Notes: a model not told the origin generated them from the letters alone. A DNA stretch of 64,000 bases from Lachnospiraceae bacterium (GCA_015057115.1 SVEZ01000003.1:62001-126000); one strand, 5' to 3'; positions 19,499-28,544 are shown, counted from the stretch's first letter. Numbers and translations: made by a program.

Positions 19499-20881
19499 AT
19501 GTTTACTGCAATTAAAAAGAAATATATTGGAGATAAGGCGTTTTATAAGCGTTATATTATGCTGGCAACGCCTATGATCATTCAGAATGCCATTACAAAT
19601 TTTGTCAGTTTCTTGGACAACATAATGGTGGGACAATTGGGTGAAGAAGCCATATCTGCAGTCGCAACGGTAAATCAGCTTATCTTTGTGTTTTATCTGG
19701 CGGTATTTGGAGCGGCGGCAGCTGCCGGAATTTACGGGGCCCAGTATTTTGGAAAAAAAGATTACAAAGGGCACATGTACACCTTCCGGTTCAAATTGTA
19801 TATTTTAGCCATTGTGGTGATTCTCGCTGTTAGTCTATTTATGACAAAAGGCGGTGATTTGATTTCCCTGTTTTTAACGGATAATACAGGCGCCAGGGAA
19901 AAGGCTATGGCATTGGGAATGGATTATCTTGGTATTATGGTAGTGGGACTGGTTCCTTTTGCAATTAATCAAGCTTATGCCAGCACCATTAAGGAAACCG
20001 GTCAGACCATTGTTCCTATGGTGGCAGGTATGATTGCCGTAGGAACCAATGCAGTACTGGATTACCTGTTGATTTTTGGAATCGGTCCTTTCCCGGAAAT
20101 GGGAGTAAGAGGAGCGGCTTTGGCAACGGTGATTGCCCGATTTATTGAAACTACTGTGATTGTTGCCTGGGCACATGGACATAGAGATAGGAATTGCTAT
20201 TTGGTAGGCGCCTATACCGGTTTGGGACTTCCAAAGGAGATTTTGACAAAGATTCTTGTAAAGGGTACGCCTCTTATGTTGAATGAAATTTTATGGGCGG
20301 CAGGAATGAGCATGGTTACCCAGTGTTATTCTGTCCGGGGAATGAATGTGCTGACGGCAGTCAGTATATCCAATACCGTAAATAATTTGTTCAACATTGT
20401 TTTTGTACAGTTGGGAGTCTGCATCGGCATTATGATTGGTCAGATGCTTGGTGCCGGTGAATTGGAGGAGGCAAAGGATGCGGATAATAAGATGATTGCC
20501 TTCAGCGTATTCTGTTGTTGTATTATGTCCCTTATTATGTTTGCCTGTGGAAGGCTGTTTCCGCAGCTTTACAATGTGGATGCTGATATTCGCAGATTGG
20601 CGGCGCATTTTATTAGTGTACAGGCATTTTGGATGCCCTTTGCGGCCTATACCCATTGTGCATATTTTACCCTGCGTTCCGGCGGAAAAACCATTGTTAC
20701 CTTCTTATTTGACTCTGCATTCCTTTGGGTGGTAATGGCACCCCTGGCCTTTGTGCTGGCACATTTTTCCGGATTACCAATTCTGACGGTATTTTTCTTG
20801 GTTCAGGGAACAGAGCTTTTAAAGGTGATTGTGGGATATTTCATGGTACGAAGCAATGTTTGGGTTGTTCAGATGGTGTAA
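19499..20881 (+). CDS. MATE family multidrug/cation antiporter
   Basis: Twelve-helix MATE transporter (460 aa) that exports organic cations in exchange for Na+ or H+. The N-terminal half has the typical IMLATPMIIQNA and FLDNIMVGQLG segments and both halves show the pseudo-repeat. AAGGAG precedes the ATG and the gene begins 18 bases after the large hybrid kinase, so it may be part of the kinase's output. The substrate is unknown. Confidence 0.9.
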   Translation: MFTAIKKKYIGDKAFYKRYIMLATPMIIQNAITNFVSFLDNIMVGQLGEEAISAVATVNQLIFVFYLAVFGAAAAAGIYGAQYFGKKDYKGHMYTFRFKLYILAIVVILAVSLFMTKGGDLISLFLTDNTGAREKAMALGMDYLGIMVVGLVPFAINQAYASTIKETGQTIVPMVAGMIAVGTNAVLDYLLIFGIGPFPEMGVRGAALATVIARFIETTVIVAWAHGHRDRNCYLVGAYTGLGLPKEILTKILVKGTPLMLNEILWAAGMSMVTQCYSVRGMNVLTAVSISNTVNNLFNIVFVQLGVCIGIMIGQMLGAGELEEAKDADNKMIAFSVFCCCIMSLIMFACGRLFPQLYNVDADIRRLAAHFISVQAFWMPFAAYTHCAYFTLRSGGKTIVTFLFDSAFLWVVMAPLAFVLAHFSGLPILTVFFLVQGTELLKVIVGYFMVRSNVWVVQMV

Positions 20882-20898
20882 AAGAGCATTATAATACG

Positions 20899-20970
20899 GA
20901 GCCGGTATCTATATCTTGAAGCGGAGGCAACCTTCGATTGCCCCCGCTTTCAAAATATAGATACCGGCTC
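20899..20970. repeat. 72-base near-perfect inverted repeat between convergent genes
   Basis: Arms starting GAGCCGGTATCTATAT and ending ATATAGATACCGGCTC continue inward through TTGAAGCGG/CCGCTTtCAA to GGCAA/TTGCC around a 7-base loop, with only a few mismatches. It lies between the MATE gene and a convergent small gene, where a bidirectional terminator would sit, but neither side has a T-run. Confidence 0.8.
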
Positions 20971-20987
20971 ATGTTCTAATACTACAA

Positions 20988-21188
20988 TTAATCTTTCTTT
21001 TTATGTGTGAGTTTATAGATTAGGCTATATGCCCAGAATAGTACCGGAATTACAATGGTGGCATAGATACATGCCAGGAAGTATTGGCCGGCATTGGGGC
21101 TAGCGGTTAAACTTGCTATAAGGGTCAGAACATACAGACTGACCAGAAATACAACGCCAAGTAAGGCGAGAATACGTTTCAGTTTCAT
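20988..21188 (-). CDS. Small two-helix membrane protein of unknown function
   Basis: 66-residue protein on the minus strand. The start at 21188 is chosen because AAAGGAG lies 7 bases upstream; a longer frame has no ribosome site. It has a short basic N-terminus (MKLKRILALLG), two hydrophobic helices (about 6-28 and 38-58) and a basic tail (KLTHKKKD). A good minus-strand promoter precedes it. I do not recognise a family; its strong promoter and ribosome site argue that it is real. Confidence 0.65.
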   Translation of the reverse strand: MKLKRILALLGVVFLVSLYVLTLIASLTASPNAGQYFLACIYATIVIPVLFWAYSLIYKLTHKKKD

Positions 21189-21216
21189 AAAGACTCCTTT
21201 GATTTTTTCTTTGCCT

Positions 21217-21245
21217 ATTATATCACAGCTGCATGGGACGAGCAA
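21217..21245 (-). promoter_or_regulatory. Promoter of the small membrane protein gene
   Basis: On the minus strand: TTGCTC, 17 bases, TATAAT, with an extended TGa before the -10. Confidence 0.7.
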
Positions 21246-21286
21246 GCCCGGAGGATTATTGGGGGACACGGGGCAATAACAGACTC

Positions 21287-21301
21287 ATGACAAATTGTCA
21301 T
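21287..21301. promoter_or_regulatory. 15-base perfect palindrome upstream of pstS
   Basis: ATGACAA-A-TTGTCAT, a 7-1-7 dyad between the divergent small gene and pstS, about 43 bases before the pstS -35. It is a candidate operator; it does not match the direct-repeat PhoP/PhoB box. Confidence 0.4.
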
Positions 21302-21343
21302 AGGTGATATTTGGAATACTAATTGATTAATTAAAAATCTTGA

Positions 21344-21371
21344 TTGAAAGACGATGAACAAACGATATAAT
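21344..21371 (+). promoter_or_regulatory. Promoter of the pst operon
   Basis: TTGAAA, 16 bases, TATAAT. No clear Pho box overlaps it. Confidence 0.6.
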
Positions 21372-21413
21372 TATATTGTATAAAGAAAAATACATAGGAG
21401 GAGTATTAGTATT

Positions 21414-22367
21414 ATGAGAAAGAAATCTCTAGCTTTATTTCTGACAGCAGCTATGGCAATTAGTTTATTTGTCGGATGTGGTCAGGACAAATCTACATCA
21501 TCCAAGGATGATAGCAAAAAAACAGAGGAGGCTGCACAGGCGAAGTCTGACTCTGCAATTATGTTCTGCGGTTCTACATCTCTTTATCCGATTATGTCAT
21601 CTTTGGCATCTTCTTTTACAGAACAGTATGAGACCTGGAACAATGTGGATGCATCCCTTCCGGAGAAGAACATTTCTATTTATGTGGCACCGGGTGGATC
21701 CGGCGTAGGTATCAGCGCAGTAGAAGGGGGGACTGCCGATTTCGGTATGGTTGCCCGTACTGTAAAAGATGAAGAAAAGCAGGCACTTGGAGATGGTTAT
21801 CAGGAATTCGTGGTTGCGAAAGATGCATTGACCGTATCCGTAAATGCCAAGAATCCAATTGCAGATAAAATGGATAGTCTGGATACTGAAACCATTCGCA
21901 AAATTTTTGCGGGAGAGATTACAAAATGGAGTGAAGTAGATTCTTCTCTTTCAGATGAAACTATCAATGTTTATATTCGCGATCTTTCCGGTGGCGCTTA
22001 TGAAGTTTTCCAGAAAGCCATTATGGGAGACAGTGTTATTACTGCATCTGCAACCCAGTCTGCGTCCATGACAGAATTGGCAACCAACGTAGCCGGAGAT
22101 GAAAACGGAATCGGTTATGTGGGATTTGGCGCATATAATATGGCAAATCAGAATGAAAAAACTTTGGTTGCAATGAAAGTTGACGGTGTAGAGGCTACAG
22201 AAGAAACAATTTTAAGTGGCGATTATACGGTTCAGAGACCGGTTCTTTTCTGCACAGGAAAAGAGATTACAGATATTCAGCAGAAATTTATTGATTATAT
22301 TTTCTCTGAAACAGGATATAAAGTTGTAGAAGAAAACGGATATATTCCGGCTTTTACCGTAAAATAA
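21414..22367 (+). CDS. pstS: Phosphate-binding lipoprotein PstS
   Basis: Extracellular phosphate-binding component of the high-affinity Pst importer. A lipoprotein signal peptide ends FVGCG (Cys22) and is followed by a Lys/Asp-rich linker. Phosphate-contacting loops are recognisable: CGSTSLYP near residue 57, and GGSGVGISAVEGG with the following FGMVAR. Length (317 aa) is normal. GGAGG precedes the ATG. A strong hairpin follows the gene and probably raises pstS mRNA over the rest of the operon. Confidence 0.93.
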   Translation: MRKKSLALFLTAAMAISLFVGCGQDKSTSSKDDSKKTEEAAQAKSDSAIMFCGSTSLYPIMSSLASSFTEQYETWNNVDASLPEKNISIYVAPGGSGVGISAVEGGTADFGMVARTVKDEEKQALGDGYQEFVVAKDALTVSVNAKNPIADKMDSLDTETIRKIFAGEITKWSEVDSSLSDETINVYIRDLSGGAYEVFQKAIMGDSVITASATQSASMTELATNVAGDENGIGYVGFGAYNMANQNEKTLVAMKVDGVEATEETILSGDYTVQRPVLFCTGKEITDIQQKFIDYIFSETGYKVVEENGYIPAFTVK

Positions 22368-22381
22368 AAAGTGAGGATGAT

Positions 22382-22402
22382 CCCGGGTGCATAGCGCCCG
22401 GG
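22382..22402 (+). terminator. Intercistronic hairpin between pstS and pstC
   Basis: CCCGGGTGC pairs with GCGCCCGGG around a 3-base ATA loop, followed by AAATTTT. It probably stabilises the pstS message or partly terminates transcription. Confidence 0.6.
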
Positions 22403-22413
22403 AAATTTTAAAC

Positions 22414-23280
22414 ATGAAGAAGACAGGAAACAGAATTTTTCGATTTATATTGGGCAGCTTTACGTTGCTGACCTCGTTGGCGCTGGCATTTGTAATAATT
22501 TTTATAGTGAAAGAGGCACTTCCCACTTTTCAGAATGTTTCCCTGAAAGAGTTTTTGCTGACCGGTGACTGGATGCCTATAAGCGGAATCGGAAACGGCC
22601 CACGATTTGGAATACTTAATTTTCTTGCAGCAACGATTTTTGTTTCTTTTCTGGCCATACTGATAGCCGGTGTGGTGGGAATCGGAGCAGCGTTGTTCTT
22701 GTCTTGCGTGGCGACAGATAGAATGAGAGGCGTATTATATCCGTTTATTGATCTTTTGGCGGGAATACCGTCTGTGGTATATGGTTTTGTTGGATTGACT
22801 GTGCTTGTAAAGCTTTTTCTAAAAGCGGGAGTGCGTACAGGATCCTGCGTTTTGGCTGCGGCAATTTTGCTGGCGGTAATGTTGCTCCCCTATTTGGTTT
22901 CCGCTGTGAGCGAAACCCTCTTGAAAAATAAAGACGCCTATCTGAAGGCGGCGGATGCATTGGGAGTGGATTCTTGGTACACAATTTGTGGAATAGTACT
23001 TCCGGCATCCTTTAAAAATATTTTGGCTGCAATGATTTTGGCTATTGGACGTGCTATGGGAGAAACAATGGCAGTAATGATGGTTATTGGGAATGCTAAT
23101 CTTTTTCCAACCTTGCTTGGAAAAAGTGAAACAATTGCAGCTGTTATTGCATTGGAGATGGGAACTGCGGTGAACGGAAGTACCCACTTTCATGCATTGT
23201 ATGCAGCAGGATTGGTGCTAATCATTGTATTGATGGGGATTAATTTTGGAATCAACGCTTTAAGAAAGCGATTTATATAA
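22414..23280 (+). CDS. pstC: Phosphate ABC transporter permease PstC
   Basis: One of the two Pst permeases; it has six membrane helices and the EAA-type cytoplasmic loop that contacts PstB (DALGVDSWYTICGIVLPAS). The ATG at 22414 is preferred because the upstream in-frame GTG at 22387 lies within the intercistronic hairpin. Length (288 aa) fits the family. There is no clear ribosome site, so expression is likely lower than pstS. Confidence 0.92.
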   Translation: MKKTGNRIFRFILGSFTLLTSLALAFVIIFIVKEALPTFQNVSLKEFLLTGDWMPISGIGNGPRFGILNFLAATIFVSFLAILIAGVVGIGAALFLSCVATDRMRGVLYPFIDLLAGIPSVVYGFVGLTVLVKLFLKAGVRTGSCVLAAAILLAVMLLPYLVSAVSETLLKNKDAYLKAADALGVDSWYTICGIVLPASFKNILAAMILAIGRAMGETMAVMMVIGNANLFPTLLGKSETIAAVIALEMGTAVNGSTHFHALYAAGLVLIIVLMGINFGINALRKRFI

Positions 23281-23300
23281 AGATATCCGGGAGAGAAAAG

Positions 23301-24140
23301 ATGCATTTTCGAAGCTTTATTATTCGGCTATGGGCCTATGTTGGGATGGGGCTGGTAGCCGGGGTGATTGTTTTTTTGTTTGGTTATATCTTTTATAAAG
23401 GCGGTGCCTGTATTTCCTGGGAGTTTTTAACCCAGGCACCGGCAGGCGCAATGTTGGGACAGGAGGGAGGCATTTTCCCTGCGATAACCGGAAGTCTGGC
23501 ATTTACTCTGACGGCAGTAGTGATAGGAGCGGTACCGGCTATAGCCACAGCTTTGTGGATTGTGTTTTTTTGCCACAGCAAGCGGCTGGAAGAAATTTTA
23601 CATATTGTAATACAGTGTATCGCTGGAGTTCCATCTATTGTTCTGGGATTGTTTGCGTACAGCCTTTTTGTTAGAGATTTGCAGTTCGGTCGTTGCATTT
23701 TATCCAGTGGCATTGCCCTTGGAATCATGGTTTTGCCTTTTATTGAAGTGCGTGCCGAAAAAGCGTTTCGGGAACTTCCGCAGCAGATGATACATGCAGT
23801 TTATGCTTTGGGGTGTACGAAGACCCATGCTATGCTGACTGTAGTATTGCCGGCGTGCAGAGCGGAACTTTTTTCCGGAATTATTCTGGGTGGATGTTAT
23901 GCTATGGGGGCAACAGCACCAATGATTTTTACAGGTGCAGTTGCGTATGCTTCAAATCCCACCAGCATTTTAAAACCGGCAATGGCGCTACCTTTACATC
24001 TTTATTTGTTGGTGGCTCAGGGGACGGCCTCGTTAGGAATTGCTTATGGAACGGCATTCGTGATGATGGCGGTTATTCTAATCAGCAATATGTTGGTAAC
24101 AATTTATGCAAGAAGGAGGCAACGGGCATGGAAACAATAA
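23301..24140 (+). CDS. pstA: Phosphate ABC transporter permease PstA
   Basis: Second Pst permease (279 aa) with six predicted helices and a coupling loop (YALGCTKTHAMLTVVLPAC) matching that of PstC. GGGAGAG precedes the ATG, and its last 13 bases overlap the start of pstB, so the two are coupled. Confidence 0.92.
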   Translation: MHFRSFIIRLWAYVGMGLVAGVIVFLFGYIFYKGGACISWEFLTQAPAGAMLGQEGGIFPAITGSLAFTLTAVVIGAVPAIATALWIVFFCHSKRLEEILHIVIQCIAGVPSIVLGLFAYSLFVRDLQFGRCILSSGIALGIMVLPFIEVRAEKAFRELPQQMIHAVYALGCTKTHAMLTVVLPACRAELFSGIILGGCYAMGATAPMIFTGAVAYASNPTSILKPAMALPLHLYLLVAQGTASLGIAYGTAFVMMAVILISNMLVTIYARRRQRAWKQ

Positions 24141-24877
24141 TGGATGTACGGAATTTAACGGTTTCCTATGAAGGAAAAGCGGCGTTGAAAGACGTTACGG
24201 TTTCCTTCCCGAAAAATGAAATCACAGCAATTATTGGACCTTCGGGATGCGGAAAGACCACACTTTTACAAAGTTTAAATGGTTTGATTACAGAAATATC
24301 CGGAGTTCGATGTTCAGGAGAAATACAGTTAGAGGGACAGTCTATAGACGGAATTTCAAAAGAAGTACTGCGAAAGAGGGTAGGCATTGTTTTTCAGACC
24401 CCAATGCCATTTCCTTTCTCCGTGTATAAAAACCTTACTTACGCGCCAAAATATTATGGTATTCATAAAAAATCGGAGCTTGACAGGATTGTGGAGGAAA
24501 AACTTCGTATGGTGGGTTTGTATGAAGAAATTCAAAATGATCTTCATAAAAGCGCATTAAAGTTTTCCGGAGGACAGCAGCAACGAATCTGCATAGCCAG
24601 AGCACTTACGGTTGAACCGGAGGTGATTTTGCTGGATGAACCCTGTTCTGCGTTAGATGTACAGAGTACAGCAGTGATTGAAAAGACTCTTTTAGAACTG
24701 AAAAAGAGATATAGCTTAATTATTGTGACGCATAATATTGCTCAGGCAAAACGACTTTCAGATAGGGTTGTTTTTCTAAAAGATGGAAGAATGGTGGAAA
24801 CAGCCAAAACCTCAGAGTTTTTTGCTGAACCGAAGGAAAAGGAAAGTCAGGAATTTTTAGGAGGAATGTTTGGATGA
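24128..24877 (+). CDS. pstB: Phosphate ABC transporter ATPase PstB
   Basis: ATPase of the phosphate importer (249 aa). The start at 24128 has AGGAGG 8 bases upstream and lies inside the end of pstA. Motifs: Walker A GPSGCGKTT, the PstB-type Q-loop VGIVFQTPMPFPFSVYKNL, signature FSGGQQQR, Walker B VILLDEPCSALD and H-loop IVTHNIAQA. The downstream gene overlaps by ATGA. Confidence 0.94.
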   Translation: METIMDVRNLTVSYEGKAALKDVTVSFPKNEITAIIGPSGCGKTTLLQSLNGLITEISGVRCSGEIQLEGQSIDGISKEVLRKRVGIVFQTPMPFPFSVYKNLTYAPKYYGIHKKSELDRIVEEKLRMVGLYEEIQNDLHKSALKFSGGQQQRICIARALTVEPEVILLDEPCSALDVQSTAVIEKTLLELKKRYSLIIVTHNIAQAKRLSDRVVFLKDGRMVETAKTSEFFAEPKEKESQEFLGGMFG

Positions 24878-25341
24878 TACAAGTAGAGATCCCGGGACGC
24901 CAGGACGTAAAAGTTGAACATCTGGTGCTTGATTATAATGGAACCGTAGCCAAGGATGGAGAATTGATTGATGGCGTTGCAGAACGTTTATTAGAATTGA
25001 AAGAACTGGTGGATGTACATATACTTACGGCAGATACTTATGGAACCGCAAGAAAGCAATGCGAGCCGTTGGGAGTTTTTGTAGATACTTTTCCAAGAGC
25101 CAATGCGGCAGAGTGCAAGGTGGAAATTGTTCGGAATTTGAAAGAAAACAGAATGTGTATTGGAAATGGGTTTAATGATGTTTTGATGTTTGATGAAGCG
25201 GAATTTGCTGTTGCCGTTTTGGAGGAAGAGGGAACCTATGCAGGACTTCTTTCCCATGCAGACGTTGTGACAAAAGGTATCGTAGACGCTTTAGATTTAC
25301 TATTAAAACCAAATCGATTAAAAGCCACACTAAGGACGTAG
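24874..25341 (+). CDS. HAD-superfamily phosphatase (soluble P-type ATPase-like)
   Basis: Small cytoplasmic HAD-fold protein (155 aa) with nucleophile motif LDYNGTVAKDG (Asp20; the usual second Asp is Asn22), a Thr motif (ILTADTYGTA) and the acidic motif GNGFNDVLMF. This pattern fits the soluble P-type-ATPase-like group of HAD phosphatases. The start overlaps the pstB stop (ATGA), so it is translated with the phosphate importer. It stands where phoU usually lies. A regulatory or phosphate-release role is inferred from position only. Confidence 0.75.
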   Translation: MIQVEIPGRQDVKVEHLVLDYNGTVAKDGELIDGVAERLLELKELVDVHILTADTYGTARKQCEPLGVFVDTFPRANAAECKVEIVRNLKENRMCIGNGFNDVLMFDEAEFAVAVLEEEGTYAGLLSHADVVTKGIVDALDLLLKPNRLKATLRT

Positions 25342-25401
25342 AAGCTAAACATAAGTGGATTGTCAGTATGGGGAAAAAGATGAAAAAAGGACAAAAGTCC
25401 C

Positions 25402-25430
25402 TTGACGTCTTTGGTTTATAGCAATATAAT
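25402..25430 (+). promoter_or_regulatory. Promoter of the queuosine-precursor operon
   Basis: TTGACG, 17 bases, TATAAT, upstream of the preQ1-type leader. Confidence 0.85.
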
Positions 25431-25450
25431 AAGCAACGTATGAAGAATAC

Positions 25451-25494
25451 AAGACAGTTCGTTTGCACCATCCTGTCTATAAACAAAACCAGGG
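25451..25494 (+). ncRNA. preQ1-I-type riboswitch aptamer
   Basis: GACAG (P1 5' side), a 15-base loop beginning TTCG and including GCACC, CTGTC (P1 3' side), then the A-rich tail TATAAACAAAACCAGG. This is the layout of the class I preQ1 aptamer, in which the A-rich tail packs on P1 and its end pairs with the loop. It lies between a strong promoter and an intrinsic terminator, ahead of a complete preQ1 biosynthesis operon, which is the regulatory context expected. Base-level fit to the consensus was judged by eye. Confidence 0.75.
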
Positions 25495-25523
25495 CTGTTT
25501 TTAGTGAGTAATTTTGCGAAACT

Positions 25524-25550
25524 AAGGCAGGCCTTGTGCCTGCCTTTTTT
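25524..25550 (+). terminator. Intrinsic terminator of the preQ1-type leader
   Basis: GGCAGGC pairs with GCCTGCC around a 5-base loop, followed by TTTTTT. It stands 30 bases before queD and is the likely expression platform of the riboswitch. Confidence 0.88.
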
Positions 25551-25579
25551 GTGAGAAGATATTTGTTAAGGAGGATTCA

Positions 25580-26002
25580 ATGTACTACTTAGAAGCAGAA
25601 GCCAGCATGGACGCAGCACATTTTCTGGCGGGATATCAGGGAAAATGCGGCAATATCCACGGACACCGGTGGCGTGTTCTTGCCAGAATCGGTGGGGAAA
25701 CGTTGAAAGACGATGAGCAGAGCCGAGGAATGCTGGTGGATTTCGGACAACTGAAAGAAGATTTGAAGCAGGAAGTGGATTATTTTGATCACTCCTTTAT
25801 TATAGAAAAGAACACGTTGAAGCCGGAGACGGTGAAGGCTTTATTGGCAGAAGAGTTTCTGCTTCGGGAAGTGGACTTTCGTCCCACTGCGGAGAATTTT
25901 GCAACGTACTTTTATAATCAAATGAAGAAACGCGGCTATCAGGTGCAGGAGATTGCCGTATATGAAACACCGAATAACTGCGCGTGTTATAGCGAGGTGT
26001 AG
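25580..26002 (+). CDS. queD: 6-carboxytetrahydropterin synthase QueD
   Basis: Converts dihydroneopterin triphosphate to 6-carboxy-tetrahydropterin, the second step to queuosine. The 140-residue protein has the zinc histidines of the PTPS fold (DAAHFL and NIHGHRW) and the catalytic Cys (GKCGN) between them, plus the C-terminal E-T pair (VYETPNN). AAGGAGG precedes the ATG. First gene of the preQ1 operon. Confidence 0.93.
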   Translation: MYYLEAEASMDAAHFLAGYQGKCGNIHGHRWRVLARIGGETLKDDEQSRGMLVDFGQLKEDLKQEVDYFDHSFIIEKNTLKPETVKALLAEEFLLREVDFRPTAENFATYFYNQMKKRGYQVQEIAVYETPNNCACYSEV

Positions 26003-26004
26003 GA

Positions 26005-26691
26005 ATGCAGACATATAAGGTAGTGGAGAAATTTGTAAGTATCAACGGGGAAGGGCAGAATGCAGGAAAGATAGCAGCCTTTATTCGTTTTGCAGGATGT
26101 AATTTAAATTGCAGCTTTTGTGATACCAAGTGGGCTAATGAAGAAGCGGTACCATGCACAGAAGAAACAGCAGAAGAGATTGTGGATTATATAAAAGAGA
26201 AAAATGTACGCTTCGTAACATTAACCGGCGGGGAGCCTCTTTTACGGGAAGGAATGGCAGAACTTACCAGAGCCCTTTTGGAAATCGAGGGATTGACCAT
26301 TGAATACGAAACCAACGGAAGCGTATCTTTAGCGGAAATGGATGCTATAAGACGGGCGAAGAATGCTGAAGACAGAGTGCTTTTTACTATGGACTACAAG
26401 CTTTTGGTAAGCGGTATGGAAGAGCACATGAAAAAAGATAATTTTGCCCATTTGCTTCCGAAGGATACGGTGAAATTCGTGGTGGGAAGTATGGAAGACT
26501 TAGAGCGGATGCGTAAGATTATCAAGGCTCATGAGTTAAGTTATAAGTGTGGATTATATGTAAGTCCGGTATTTGGAAAAATCGAACCGGCAGACATTGT
26601 AGACTATATTATTGCAAATGAGTTAAATGAAGTAACCATGCAGTTACAGATGCACAAGTTTATCTGGGATCCGGATAAGAGAGGGGTATAA
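26005..26691 (+). CDS. queE: 7-carboxy-7-deazaguanine synthase QueE
   Basis: Radical SAM enzyme that contracts the pterin ring to 7-carboxy-7-deazaguanine. The 4Fe-4S motif CNLNCSFC lies in [13 protein letters not shown], with a SAM-binding GGEP (LTGGEPLL) downstream. The 228-residue length is normal. It begins 2 bases after queD and ends just before folE, so translation is probably coupled. Confidence 0.93.
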   Translation: MQTYKVVEKFVSINGEGQNAGKIAAFIRFAGCNLNCSFCDTKWANEEAVPCTEETAEEIVDYIKEKNVRFVTLTGGEPLLREGMAELTRALLEIEGLTIEYETNGSVSLAEMDAIRRAKNAEDRVLFTMDYKLLVSGMEEHMKKDNFAHLLPKDTVKFVVGSMEDLERMRKIIKAHELSYKCGLYVSPVFGKIEPADIVDYIIANELNEVTMQLQMHKFIWDPDKRGV

Positions 26692-26692
26692 A

Positions 26693-27289
26693 ATGGCAAT
26701 CGACAGAAAAGCAATCGAAGAACATATTCGTGGTATATTAGTGGCTTTGGGAGAAGACCCGGACAGAGAAGGTCTGATTGATACACCAAAGCGTGTGGCA
26801 AAAATGTATGAAGAAGTTTTTGCCGGTATTCAGTACAGTAATGATGAAGTGGCAACCATGTTTGACAAGACCTTTGAGGACGATTTGGATTTAGAAGGCA
26901 ATTACAAGGACATGGTTGTGGTAAAAGATATTGACATTTTCAGCTATTGTGAGCATCACATGGCGCTGATGTACGATATGAAGGTGGCAGTTGCCTATAT
27001 TCCAAACGGCAAGGTTATCGGATTAAGTAAAATTGCCCGCATTGCAGACATGGTGGGAAGACGTCTTCAATTACAGGAACGTATTGGTACCGATATTGCG
27101 GATGTTATGCAGAAAATTACGGAATCCAAGGATGTGGCGGTTATTATTGAGGGATGCCACAGTTGTATGAGTGCCAGAGGAATTAAAAAGAGCCAGGCGA
27201 AGACCGTAACCACAACTTTGCGTGGAGCATTTCAGGATGATAAGGAACTGCAGATGCGTCTGCAGATGTCCTTAAACAGTCGTGATTAA
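26693..27289 (+). CDS. folE: GTP cyclohydrolase I
   Basis: Converts GTP to dihydroneopterin triphosphate, here supplying QueD in addition to folate synthesis. Zinc and catalytic motifs are present: [15 protein letters not shown] (Cys-His-His) and [12 protein letters not shown] (second zinc Cys). Length (198 aa) is typical. It is embedded between queE and queC, so its expression should follow the preQ1-type leader; another folE may exist elsewhere for folate. Confidence 0.93.
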   Translation: MAIDRKAIEEHIRGILVALGEDPDREGLIDTPKRVAKMYEEVFAGIQYSNDEVATMFDKTFEDDLDLEGNYKDMVVVKDIDIFSYCEHHMALMYDMKVAVAYIPNGKVIGLSKIARIADMVGRRLQLQERIGTDIADVMQKITESKDVAVIIEGCHSCMSARGIKKSQAKTVTTTLRGAFQDDKELQMRLQMSLNSRD

Positions 27290-27309
27290 GAAAAATGAGG
27301 TGACAAACT

Positions 27310-27990
27310 ATGAAAGCATTGGTTTTATCAAGCGGCGGTGTGGATTCCACAACCTGCCTGGGAATGGCCATTGAAGAATACGGAAAAGAGAATGTAATTA
27401 CCCTGTCCATGTGGTATGGACAGAAGCATGAAAAAGAACTGGAAGCAGCAAAAAAGGTGGCGGAATACTACGGTGTAGAACATTTGGCATTGGATCTTTC
27501 CAAGATTTTTACCTACAGTGACTGTAGCCTTTTACAGCACTCCCATAAGGAAATTCCTACAGAGTCCTATGATAAGCAGATTGCAGAGGCGGATGGCAAA
27601 CCGGTATCCACTTATGTACCTTTCCGAAATGGATTGTTTTTATCCTGTGCAGCCTCCATTGCATTATCCAAGGACTGTCAGGTGATTTATTACGGAGCCC
27701 ATAAGGATGATGCGGCAGGAAGTGCATATCCTGATTGTAGTGTGGATTTCAATGATGCCATGTCAAAAGCGATTTATGAAGGTAGCGGAAAACAACTTAG
27801 TGTAAAAGCGCCTTTAGTGAACTGGAACAAGGCAAGGGTGGTACAGGAAGGACTGCGATTAAAGGTGCCGTATGAACTGACCTGGAGCTGCTACGAAGGA
27901 AAAGACAAACCCTGTGGTGTTTGCGGAACCTGCATTGATCGGGCAAGAGCTTTTGAAGAAAACGGAGTGAAGGATCCGGCGTTACAGTAA
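27310..27990 (+). CDS. queC: 7-cyano-7-deazaguanine synthase QueC
   Basis: ATP-dependent enzyme that makes preQ0 from 7-carboxy-7-deazaguanine and ammonia. The PP-loop LSSGGVDSTTCLG is at the N-terminus and the zinc cysteines CGVCGTC with an upstream Cys (SCYEGKDKPCG) are at the C-terminus. Length 226 aa. Confidence 0.94.
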   Translation: MKALVLSSGGVDSTTCLGMAIEEYGKENVITLSMWYGQKHEKELEAAKKVAEYYGVEHLALDLSKIFTYSDCSLLQHSHKEIPTESYDKQIAEADGKPVSTYVPFRNGLFLSCAASIALSKDCQVIYYGAHKDDAAGSAYPDCSVDFNDAMSKAIYEGSGKQLSVKAPLVNWNKARVVQEGLRLKVPYELTWSCYEGKDKPCGVCGTCIDRARAFEENGVKDPALQ

Positions 27991-28028
27991 AAGCCGGATG
28001 AACAAGAAATAGAATGGATGGTAGAAAT

Positions 28029-28526
28029 ATGAGTGGAAGAAGTAAAGAAGAAACCAAGGGAGTAACCCTTTTAGGAAATCAGGGAACCAAATATCCGGAT
28101 AACTATGCTCCGGAAATGCTGGAGACTTTTGTAAATAAGCATCCGGGCAACGATTATTTTGTAAAGTTTAACTGTCCGGAATTTACCAGTCTTTGTCCCA
28201 TTACCGGACAGCCGGATTTTGCAAATATTATTATTTCCTATGTGCCGGATACGTTGATGGTAGAAAGCAAGTCCTTGAAACTGTATTTGTTTAGCTTCCG
28301 CAATCACGGAGACTTCCACGAGGATTGCGTAAACATCATTATGAAGGATCTCATTAAGTTAATGGAGCCCAAGTATATTGAGGTATGGGGCAAGTTCACT
28401 CCACGTGGAGGAATTTCCATCGATCCTTATTGTAACTATGGAAAACCGGGAACCGAATGGGCAGAAGTAGCGAAAAAACGCTTGTTTGAACATGATATGT
28501 ATCCCGAGAGAGTAGATAATCGATAA
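28029..28526 (+). CDS. queF: NADPH-dependent preQ0 reductase QueF
   Basis: Reduces the nitrile of preQ0 to the amine preQ1, completing the operon's pathway. The catalytic Cys lies in [16 protein letters not shown] and the family's substrate motif is in [15 protein letters not shown]. The single-domain form (165 aa) is the Gram-positive type. The ATG at 28029 is preferred because the protein then starts MSGRSKEE as its relatives do; 28014 is a possible alternative. Confidence 0.93.
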   Translation: MSGRSKEETKGVTLLGNQGTKYPDNYAPEMLETFVNKHPGNDYFVKFNCPEFTSLCPITGQPDFANIIISYVPDTLMVESKSLKLYLFSFRNHGDFHEDCVNIIMKDLIKLMEPKYIEVWGKFTPRGGISIDPYCNYGKPGTEWAEVAKKRLFEHDMYPERVDNR

Positions 28527-28544
28527 AAAATGAGAAACACAGAA

